From Desulfobacteraceae bacterium (GTDB lineage: Bacteria; Desulfobacterota; DSM-4660; Desulfatiglandales; Desulfatiglandaceae): a stretch of DNA of 5,096 nt. The DNA is taken from NCBI GenBank assembly GCA_030611815.1, contig JAUWPC010000258.1:1-5096 (forward strand), in the 5' to 3' direction. The translations under genes were made by a program, and so were the position numbers. The notes below the pieces were generated by a model. It searched no databases. It was not told the DNA's origin and saw only the letters and a list, made by a program, of their open reading frames with translations. Of this stretch, positions 1 to 4,980 are shown in pieces. Positions within the stretch are counted from its first letter, which is position 1. Each line of letters begins with the position of its first letter.

Positions 1-1
1 A

Positions 2-1624
2 TCCCAATTTGATCAGGGACGGGTCGTACTCGACAGGGGCCTCATACCCGAGAAGATTGCAAATTGTGGCAGCCACATTACTCAGGCCCGGCGTATCGAC
101 GCTGTTCAGGGAGAAAGAGTTTGCTTCCGAGTAGTCCTTGATAATGAAAGGGACCGGGTTCCTGGTGTGCGCGACCATAGGAGTGCGCCTGCCGTTTTTC
201 TCTGTCCACATACAGTCAGCGTTGCCATGGTCGGCCGTGATGATCGCCAATCCACCTGAAGCCCTGATTACCTTCATGAGCCTGCTTAGACACAGGTCCA
301 CTGTTTCTACGGCAATACGGATAGAGATGGGAACCCCCGTGTGCCCCACCATATCGCCGTTGGCATAGTTCAGACGGATGAATTTGTATTTGCCACTGCG
401 GATGGCATCTATCACCGCATCGGTTATCTCCGCCCCCTTCATCCAGGGTCTAAGGTCAAAAGTAACCCTGTCCGAGGGGATCTCCAAGTATTTCTCCAAT
501 CGTTCATCAATGTAGCCGGAGTTGTTTCCGTTCCAGAAATAGGTAACGTGGCCGTATTTCTGAGTCTCCGAAATGGCGAAGGACGTGATGTTAGTAGCAC
601 AGAGATATTCACCTAAGGTCCTATCAATGGCAGGCGGTTCAACAAGATAATTTAAAGGTATATGGGCGTCTCCATCGTACTCCATCATGCCAGCGTAAAA
701 AACCTTGGGAACCCGTTTGCGGTTGAACTCGGAAAAATCAGGCTCATCAAATGCACGGGAAATCTCAATAGCCCGGTCACCCCGGAAATTGAAGAGGATA
801 ACTGCATCGCCATCTTCTATGGCGCCCACAGGCTTTCCATTTTTTACGACCACAAAAGAGGCCATGTATTGATCTGTAATATCAGGGTCCTCCGCATAAC
901 AGGTTCGGATTGCCTCAGAGGCTGAAGGGAAACCCCGCCCTTCTCCAAGGACGTGGGCATTCCAGCCATTTTCCACCACTTTCCAGTCAGCGCCGTACCG
1001 GTCCATGGTGGTGACCATTCGTCCACCTCCGGATGCGATACAATAGTCCCGACCGGCTGTTGAAAGCTCCTTCAGCCTTTTTTCCAGGGGCTCAAGAAAG
1101 GTGAGAGCGCTTTTTTGGCCCACATCCCGGCCGTCAAGGAGACTGTGTACACAAACCCGTTTTATGCCATCTGCGGCGGCACGTTTCAGGATGGCGTAGA
1201 GATGATCAATGTGACTGTGAACGTTCCCATCGGACACCATGCCTATGAGATGCAGCGTCCCTCCTTTGTCGGTACGATCGCGCACCTGGGCCCATGCCTT
1301 GCCTTCGAATATTCTCCCCGATTTTATGGCCTCGTTGACCAGTTTGGCGCCCTGGGCAAAGATCCTTCCAGCGCCAAAAGCATTGTGCCCCACTTCGGAA
1401 TTGCCCATATCGTCGTCCGATGGCATACCCACCGCAGTCCCATGGGCCTTCAGGCTGGTAAAGAGAGGTTCCTTGAACAGGGAGTCTAAGGTCGGAGTGT
1501 ATGAGACATAGACTCCGTCGCTCTCGTCTTGCGGGCCAATTCCAACACCATCCATGATCACCGTAACCACTGGGCCCGGAAACTCTGTATATCCGGCAAG
1601 CCGTTTAAGGATCATATCTCTCAT
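2..1624 (-). CDS. gpmI: 2,3-bisphosphoglycerate-independent phosphoglycerate mutase (C-terminus cut by window edge)
   Basis: Cytoplasmic glycolytic/gluconeogenic enzyme that interconverts 3- and 2-phosphoglycerate through a phosphoserine and two metal ions (usually Mn). I translated 541 codons with no stop; the frame is still open at the left edge and the end (EYDPSLIKLG) looks near the natural C-terminus. Expected family residues are all visible: metal ligands D25 (VIMDGVG), catalytic S76 (GNSEVGHN), D424 and H428 (NGDMVGHTG), D465/H466 (TADHGNAD) and H486; substrate residues H136, R166/D167 (DGRD), R202, R209, R281/R284 (FNFRGDRA) and K356 (SETQKYGHVT). The segment YFWNGNNSGY (362-371) and the motif PSDDDMGNSEVGHN match the plant/trypanosomatid-like branch better than E. 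coli GpmI, as I recall those sequences. The start is set by AGGAGG five bases upstream (1630-1635); the next ATG, three codons on, is too far from it. It is transcribed divergently from the sugar phosphorylase gene. Identity is near certain; only the last residues are missing. Confidence 0.97.
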   Translation of the reverse strand, partial: MRDMILKRLAGYTEFPGPVVTVIMDGVGIGPQDESDGVYVSYTPTLDSLFKEPLFTSLKAHGTAVGMPSDDDMGNSEVGHNAFGAGRIFAQGAKLVNEAIKSGRIFEGKAWAQVRDRTDKGGTLHLIGMVSDGNVHSHIDHLYAILKRAAADGIKRVCVHSLLDGRDVGQKSALTFLEPLEKRLKELSTAGRDYCIASGGGRMVTTMDRYGADWKVVENGWNAHVLGEGRGFPSASEAIRTCYAEDPDITDQYMASFVVVKNGKPVGAIEDGDAVILFNFRGDRAIEISRAFDEPDFSEFNRKRVPKVFYAGMMEYDGDAHIPLNYLVEPPAIDRTLGEYLCATNITSFAISETQKYGHVTYFWNGNNSGYIDERLEKYLEIPSDRVTFDLRPWMKGAEITDAVIDAIRSGKYKFIRLNYANGDMVGHTGVPISIRIAVETVDLCLSRLMKVIRASGGLAIITADHGNADCMWTEKNGRRTPMVAHTRNPVPFIIKDYSEANSFSLNSVDTPGLSNVAATICNLLGYEAPVEYDPSLIKLG

Positions 1625-1703
1625 GGGTTCCTCCTCAAATCCTGTTTCGCTTCAGGAATCGAAAACTAATAATCTGCTGAAAATTTAAAGCATCCAAAAG
1701 CAT

Positions 1704-1730
1704 ATTATACTAACCAGGACTTTTTGCCAA
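1704..1730 (-). promoter_or_regulatory. Candidate sigma-70-type promoter of gpmI
   Basis: Read on the minus strand, a perfect TATAAT (1709-1704) is preceded by TTGGCA (1730-1725) with a 15-bp spacer, somewhat shorter than ideal. Transcription would start near 1697 and give a leader of about 70 nt before the gpmI ATG. The -10 match is strong and the -35 match is moderate. This is inferred from sequence only. Confidence 0.55.
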
Positions 1731-1783
1731 GTCAGACTCGTCAAGTAGGAAAGAAACCCCGTGAACGCCTACGAAAGCCCATT

Positions 1784-1819
1784 ACTTCAATCCCGCGTTT
1801 CGCGGGATTAAGACTTCAA
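1784..1819. repeat. Perfect 9-bp hairpin flanked by ACTTCAA direct repeats
   Basis: AATCCCGCG (1789-1797), loop TTT, then CGCGGGATT (1801-1809) forms a perfect stem. The heptamer ACTTCAA occurs at 1784-1790 and again at 1813-1819, so the stem is bracketed by a short direct repeat. No T-run follows on either strand, so it is not a typical intrinsic terminator. It could be a dispersed palindromic (REP-like) element, a regulator site, or a lone CRISPR-repeat-like sequence; there is only one copy here, so it is not a CRISPR array. Confidence 0.6.
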
Positions 1820-1855
1820 CCATATCGAATAAGTGTAGTGCAACTAAGGTACCGG

Positions 1856-1884
1856 TTGAATATTTAGAAAAAATCGGATAAAGT
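1856..1884 (+). promoter_or_regulatory. Candidate sigma-70-type promoter of the sugar phosphorylase gene
   Basis: TTGAAT (1856-1861) and TAAAGT (1879-1884) are each four-of-six matches to the -35 and -10 consensus, with an ideal 17-bp spacer in AT-rich DNA. The start point would be near 1891 and would give a leader of about 155 nt containing the GC-rich hairpin region. The match is moderate, and other AT-rich hexamers nearby (for example around 1901-1909) could serve instead. Confidence 0.4.
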
Positions 1885-1958
1885 TATTTTAAGTGGCGTT
1901 TTGGATAATGATGTTGGCAGGGCCAGCCTCCGGCTCCGCTTCCGGCCTGGAAGGTAGG

Positions 1959-1984
1959 GCCTACGTCCTCTCTGAGCCGTAGGC
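1959..1984 (+). promoter_or_regulatory. Stem-loop in the leader of the sugar phosphorylase gene
   Basis: GCCTACG (1959-1965) pairs perfectly with CGTAGGC (1978-1984) around a 12-nt loop, about 60 nt ahead of the start codon. The AGGC of the right arm could alternatively pair with GCCT at 1994-1997, so two exclusive folds are possible. No known riboswitch is recognised. A regulatory role is inference; it might be only a GC-rich spacer. Confidence 0.35.
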
Positions 1985-2045
1985 GATCTATAAGCCTGAG
2001 GGAGGGAGGTTTTCGAGTATTGATTTAGAGGAGCAAAGGTAAGCA

Positions 2046-3968
2046 ATGGAAAATCCAGAATCAAGAGATTATTCCGGGAGTTACGAGGGGAAAAAATCGA
2101 GTCAGTGGGTGCGAATTCCTCACTATGCGCAACCGGACTATTCGAGGCCGCTCCTGGAAATCCCCGGCAAAGCACGGGAGAGGATGATGGGCAGGCTGCG
2201 GTTTCTTTACGGGGAAGCAGAGGCTGAAAAATATATGCCGGAGCTCGAAAGAATTCTCAGGGTACACTACGCCCATAAGCCTCAGGAAATGATCGACCAG
2301 GAAAAGGGGTTTGATCCTCAAAACCGTTTTACAGAACGGGATATGATTCTCATCACTTATGGTGATCTGCTTCGCGGGGAAGGCCATTCTCCGTTGGCCT
2401 GTCTGGACGATTTTGTACAGCATCCCGGTCTCAGGGATACCTTCAATACCCTGCACATCCTTCCCTTTTTTCCCTACTCTTCTGATAAGGGTTTTTCCGT
2501 CACTGACTTTCAAAGCGTTGATCCCAACTTAGGGTCCTGGCAGGATATTGAGGAGATCGGAAAGCGTTACCATCTCATGTTTGACGGGGTCCTCAACCAC
2601 ATTTCCTCCAAGAGTCCCGCGTTTCAGGAATTCCTGAATGGAAGTCCGCATTTTAAAGACATTGCCATTGCATACAAATCCCGTGACGCACTGACACCGG
2701 AGCAACGCAAGATCATCGTACGTCCTCGAACCTCTGATCTCCTGACAAAATTCCGTACAATTGAGGGCGATAGATATGTGTGGACCACCTTCTCAGCAGA
2801 TCAGATAGACCTTAACTACAAAAGTCCGGAAGTTCTCATGTTTATCATTGAAACCATGCTCCTGTATGTGCGCCGGGGGGCTGATATCCTTCGCTTGGAC
2901 GCCGTGACCTATCTGTGGGCAGAACCTGGAACACCCTCTGTGCATCTGGAGCAGACGCACGAAATTATCAAACTCCTGCGTGATGTTTTCAATGTAGTGG
3001 CTCCCTGGGCGGCTGTACTCACAGAAACCAATGTGCCCCATGAAGCAAACGTCTCCTACTTCGGAAATGGCCATGATGAAGCACAGATGGTGTATAACTT
3101 TGCCCTGCCCCCACTTGTCCTACACACCTTTTACAGGGAAGATGCAACCGCTCTATCCCGGTGGGCAAAGGATTTGAAATACATCTCCAATTCCACGACT
3201 TTCCTCAACATGCTCGATACCCACGACGGCATCGGACTCATGGGAGTGAGGGACATCCTGCCCAAAGAAGATATCGATTTCATCATTCAAACGGCAAGGG
3301 AACACGGGGCCTTTGTGTCTTACAAAACAGGTAAGGATGGCAAGGACGAACCTTACGAAGTCAACAGTACCTGGTTCAGCGCCATCAATCATGATAGCAG
3401 CGATGAGGATATTGCCTTTCAGGTAAAACGCTTTATTGCATCAAGGAGCATTGCCTTTGCTCTTCGGGGTGTGCCGGCCATATATTTTCATGGGTTGATC
3501 GGAACCCGCAACGACATCGACGCGGTTTTAAAGACAAAGTCAAAGCGGGATATCAACCGTAAGGTGGTTAAAGAACAGGCACTTGTTGAAAAATTAAAAA
3601 ACCGCGATTCCAAGCTTTCACATATCGCTCGCCAGATCAGCTGGATAGGGGATATCCGGGTGCGGCAGTGCGCTTTCCACCCTAACGGAGATCAACGTGT
3701 CCTGATGATCTCTCCTGATATTTTTGCAGTTCTGAGAATATCCCCTGACGGAGATCAGCATATTTTGGCCCTGACCAATGTGACCGGTAGGGTTTGCCAA
3801 ATAGGGATATTCCTCTCTGAACTCGGCGTTGAGCACAACCACTGGTACGATCTTGTGGGGAAACGAGGTTGGATCGCTAAAGACGGAAAGCTTGGTGTGA
3901 CTCTGCAACCTTATGATGTCTGCTGGCTCATACCTTTTGACGAATTAGAGAGAATAATCGAGTCATAG
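2046..3968 (+). CDS. GH13_18 sugar phosphorylase, probable glucosylglycerate phosphorylase
   Basis: Predicted cytoplasmic retaining phosphorylase that splits an alpha-glucoside with phosphate to give alpha-glucose 1-phosphate. Over 640 residues the GH13 barrel starts at ITYGDLL (103-109). Region I is DGVLNH (D180-H185), the nucleophile is D285 in RLDAV, the acid/base is E327 in TETNVPH, and region IV is DTHDG with H393 and stabiliser D394. The acceptor-loop motif RPRTSDLLTKF begins at R226, followed by WTTFSADQIDLNY (246-258) and FGNGHDEAQMVYNFALPPL (339-357); NVTG precedes the C-terminal beta domain. These stretches resemble E. coli YcjM (glucosylglycerate phosphorylase) more than sucrose phosphorylases, as I recall them; sucrose, sucrose 6-phosphate or glucosylglycerol remain possible acceptor specificities. 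At 640 residues it is longer than YcjM (about 560) or sucrose phosphorylase (about 490-510), mainly through an N-terminal extension. AAAGGT (2035-2040), six bases before the ATG, supports this start. There is no signal peptide and no co-directional neighbour in the window. Confidence 0.9.
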   Translation: MENPESRDYSGSYEGKKSSQWVRIPHYAQPDYSRPLLEIPGKARERMMGRLRFLYGEAEAEKYMPELERILRVHYAHKPQEMIDQEKGFDPQNRFTERDMILITYGDLLRGEGHSPLACLDDFVQHPGLRDTFNTLHILPFFPYSSDKGFSVTDFQSVDPNLGSWQDIEEIGKRYHLMFDGVLNHISSKSPAFQEFLNGSPHFKDIAIAYKSRDALTPEQRKIIVRPRTSDLLTKFRTIEGDRYVWTTFSADQIDLNYKSPEVLMFIIETMLLYVRRGADILRLDAVTYLWAEPGTPSVHLEQTHEIIKLLRDVFNVVAPWAAVLTETNVPHEANVSYFGNGHDEAQMVYNFALPPLVLHTFYREDATALSRWAKDLKYISNSTTFLNMLDTHDGIGLMGVRDILPKEDIDFIIQTAREHGAFVSYKTGKDGKDEPYEVNSTWFSAINHDSSDEDIAFQVKRFIASRSIAFALRGVPAIYFHGLIGTRNDIDAVLKTKSKRDINRKVVKEQALVEKLKNRDSKLSHIARQISWIGDIRVRQCAFHPNGDQRVLMISPDIFAVLRISPDGDQHILALTNVTGRVCQIGIFLSELGVEHNHWYDLVGKRGWIAKDGKLGVTLQPYDVCWLIPFDELERIIES

Positions 3969-3994
3969 GGCCTACAGTCGCCCACCCTGTTATT

Positions 3995-4029
3995 GAGACC
4001 TTTGAAAAATGCTCAATTTTGATGGTCTC
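3995..4029. repeat. Inverted repeat downstream of the sugar phosphorylase gene
   Basis: GAGACC (3995-4000) pairs with GGTCTC (4024-4029), and inside it AAAAT (4006-4010) pairs with ATTTT (4016-4020) across a 5-nt loop. It starts 27 nt after the stop codon, a position that suits a transcript end, but it is followed by GTAAAAAG and not a T-run on the plus strand. The sequence GATGGTCTCGTAAAAAGTC looks to me like a dispersed intergenic repeat known from deltaproteobacteria; that is recollection, not a search result. Confidence 0.4.
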
Positions 4030-4090
4030 GTAAAAAGTCCAATTTCAGATTTTTCTTGCTTATAACTTCCTGATATTACCATATTTCAAT

Positions 4091-4109
4091 TTCACTTTTT
4101 GTGAATTTT
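4091..4109 (+). terminator. Weak candidate intrinsic terminator
   Basis: TTCAC (4091-4095) and GTGAA (4101-4105) form a 5-bp stem around a loop of five T, followed directly by TTTT (4106-4109). The stem is short and AT-rich and lies about 120 nt past the phosphorylase stop, so it would be inefficient. It may instead be part of the adjoining repeat cluster. Confidence 0.25.
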
Positions 4110-4163
4110 GCCTGCCCTGTGGAATGCGGAGCCTATTCCTCTGGGGCGCCTTTTTGCCTGCCC
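4106..4163. repeat. Direct repeat of TTTTGCCTGCCC bracketing a GGAAT/ATTCC hairpin
   Basis: The 12-mer TTTTGCCTGCCC occurs at 4106-4117 and 4152-4163. Between the copies, GGAAT (4121-4125) and ATTCC (4135-4139) form a 5-bp stem with a nine-base loop GCGGAGCCT, followed by TCTGGGGCG. The shape (stem, pyrimidine/purine loop, then a GGGG tail) resembles the two units immediately downstream, so it looks like a diverged member of the same repeat family. Confidence 0.5.
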
Positions 4164-4173
4164 AGTTTACCCA

Positions 4174-4237
4174 GTTAAATCCGCTTTTGCCTTTATTTAA
4201 CCGGGGTTAAATCTCTTTTGCACTTATTTAACCGGGG
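4174..4237. repeat. Two tandem ~32-bp repeats, each with a GTTAAAT/ATTTAAC stem
   Basis: Unit 1 (4174-4205) and unit 2 (4206-4236) both run from GTTAAATC through CTTTTGC and TTATTTAACCGGG, differing by three substitutions and one single-base gap. Each unit can fold through GTTAAAT (4174-4180; 4206-4212) with ATTTAAC (4195-4201; 4226-4232). The junction also forms an inverted repeat, ATTTAAC-CGGG-GTTAAAT (4195-4212). Function is unknown. It is not a CRISPR array because there are no unique spacers between the units. Confidence 0.7.
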
Positions 4238-4311
4238 CGTGAGACTATTTTTTATCTCTGCAGCCGCAATAATATCGAAAGTAGACCGAAACTATAACGG
4301 CCTGCATTTCC

Positions 4312-4581
4312 CTAAGACGCCGATCCCTTACTCGCCAAATAATGTTGATCCAGGGATTGTCGCAGGTATGTTTTTATAACCGCTTGGCGGCTGATATTCA
4401 GTTCCTTTGCAAGGGTATCCAGCTCCTTGAGCATATCAACGTTAAAGTCAACATTTACCCGCTGAATCGCCGGTTTCATCTCACCTTTGTTTGTAAAAAA
4501 CTGAGATATGTTTTCACCGCTCATTGCCTTTTCAGCAATTTTGTCGGCGGATGGTCTATTCTTATCAGCTGTGCGCTTCAT
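4312..4581 (-). CDS. CopG-like ribbon-helix-helix antitoxin / autorepressor
   Basis: An 89-residue protein predicted to neutralise the adjacent BrnT-like toxin and repress their shared promoter by binding DNA as a dimer. The N-terminal half (1-38, with SGENISQFFTNKGEM at 21-35) is charged and probably the toxin-binding, partly disordered part. The C-terminal half fits a ribbon-helix-helix fold: strand IQRVNVDF (39-46), helix VDMLKELDTLAKEL (48-61), turn NIS (62-64), helix RQAVIKTYLRQSLDQHY (65-81). The chosen ATG overlaps the end of the toxin gene by 17 nt and is preceded by AGAGG about ten bases upstream, typical of translationally coupled toxin-antitoxin pairs. An upstream in-frame ATG would add 27 residues that are merely the toxin's coding DNA in another frame, so I reject it. 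The frame is intact, unlike the toxin's. The pairing resembles brnTA systems, but BrnA itself is not identified, so no symbol is given. Confidence 0.85.
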   Translation of the reverse strand: MKRTADKNRPSADKIAEKAMSGENISQFFTNKGEMKPAIQRVNVDFNVDMLKELDTLAKELNISRQAVIKTYLRQSLDQHYLASKGSAS

Positions 4582-4839
4582 ATAGCTTTTCCTCTTGTTT
4601 TGTTGATTTCCAGAGCGTAACAAGATGATAATATTCCCCTTCGTCATCATCTCTGACTTCAAAAATGACGAAATACAGTTTTCCTTTCACCCACCCAATA
4701 GCACGTGATAAACTCACGCTAGGCGGCAGTCCACATAGTGAGGATGCGACCAAATCTCCTGGATTTCTACAAAGCCTATCTGCCGTCGAGGATCAGCCTT
4801 GAGTTTCTTGCTCTTTCGGTTGTCGAATTTAAACTTCAT
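4565..4839 (-). pseudogene. BrnT-like toxin gene broken by a frame change
   Basis: The first part reads MKFKFDNRKSKKLK... to ...EIWSHPHYVDCRLA and stops at TGA (4714-4716) after 41 codons. The sequel lies in the -1 frame: RAIGWVKGKLYFVIFEV, then DDDEGEYYHLVTLWKSTKQE, ending EAHS with a stop at 4565-4567. Joined by restoring one base near 4713-4725, the product would be about 91 residues, the usual length of BrnT-type ribonuclease toxins, which have the same layout: an N-terminal F-x-(W/F)-D...K segment, a mid-protein G-F-x-E motif, and a closing strand before a K-x-E-E tail. Gene order (toxin first, overlapping antitoxin second) also fits. No slippery heptamer is evident at the junction, so a mutation or sequencing error is likelier than programmed frameshifting. 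The start is uncertain: GGAAGG lies only one base before the ATG at 4839, and an in-frame ATG at 4848 is possible. Confidence 0.72.
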
Positions 4840-4853
4840 ACCTTCCATTCATG

Positions 4854-4870
4854 AGTATAACACTTATACT
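4854..4870. promoter_or_regulatory. Palindromic operator over the toxin-antitoxin promoter
   Basis: AGTATAA (4854-4860) and TTATACT (4864-4870) are perfect inverted repeats separated by CAC. The site overlaps the -10 hexamer and the spacer up to the -35, where a bound ribbon-helix-helix dimer would block RNA polymerase. The palindrome is seen directly; binding by the encoded antitoxin is inferred from how such loci usually autoregulate. Confidence 0.65.
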
Positions 4871-4881
4871 ATTTATGTCAA
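4854..4881 (-). promoter_or_regulatory. Strong sigma-70-type promoter of the toxin-antitoxin locus
   Basis: On the minus strand a perfect TTGACA (4881-4876) is followed after 16 bp by TATACT (4859-4854), a five-of-six match to the -10 consensus. Transcription would start about 4848-4844, at or just before the first toxin codons, leaving little or no leader. The -10 box and spacer are covered by a palindrome, which suggests repression by the antitoxin. Confidence 0.75.
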
Positions 4882-4980
4882 TATGTGGCAGACATTCTCA
4901 GTATTTCTAACCCTCTAATCTTCTTACCCTCGTACCTTCTGCCTTAACGCCTTCTTATATTCATTCAAATCCCGTGGGAT

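Larger units (their letters stand above)
1625..2045. other. Divergent intergenic region between gpmI and the sugar phosphorylase gene
   Basis: This 421-bp stretch contains no credible gene; the open frames across it lack family resemblance. It holds the gpmI ribosome site and promoter, a perfect 9-bp hairpin (1789-1809) flanked by ACTTCAA repeats, a promoter candidate for the phosphorylase (1856-1884) and a C/G-rich structured leader (about 1920-2010). No tRNA or riboswitch class was recognised. Confidence 0.6.
3969..4311. other. Convergent intergenic region filled with repeats
   Basis: This 343-bp stretch lies between the ends of the phosphorylase (plus) and antitoxin (minus) genes. No credible gene is seen in it. 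It contains an inverted repeat (3995-4029), a small hairpin with a T-run (4091-4109) and a cluster of related hairpin and tandem repeats (4106-4237). The 4238-4311 part shows nothing I can name. Confidence 0.65.

Noticed and set aside
844..1026. Minus-strand 60-codon open frame inside gpmI
   Set aside because: It is an out-of-frame shadow; the gpmI frame across the same bases carries conserved iPGM motifs.
1115..1489. Plus-strand 124-codon open frame opposite gpmI
   Set aside because: It is antisense to the conserved catalytic region of gpmI and has no recognisable domain or ribosome site.
1784..1819. CRISPR array
   Set aside because: There is a single palindromic unit with no spacer-repeat series, and no cas gene in the window.
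1915..1935. Sigma-54 promoter (TTGGCAGGGCC...)
   Set aside because: A GG element is present but no GC/TTGC element occurs at the required spacing.
1864..2175. Minus-strand 103-codon open frame spanning the phosphorylase start
   Set aside because: It is low-complexity and basic, overlaps the start of the phosphorylase gene, and has no family resemblance.
4174..4237. Insertion-sequence ends or attachment site
   Set aside because: No transposase, integrase or target duplication is seen; the units are short tandem copies.
4342..4620. Plus-strand 92-codon open frame opposite the antitoxin
   Set aside because: It lies antisense to the well-supported ribbon-helix-helix gene and its toxin overlap; its hydrophobic look comes from the opposite strand's codons.
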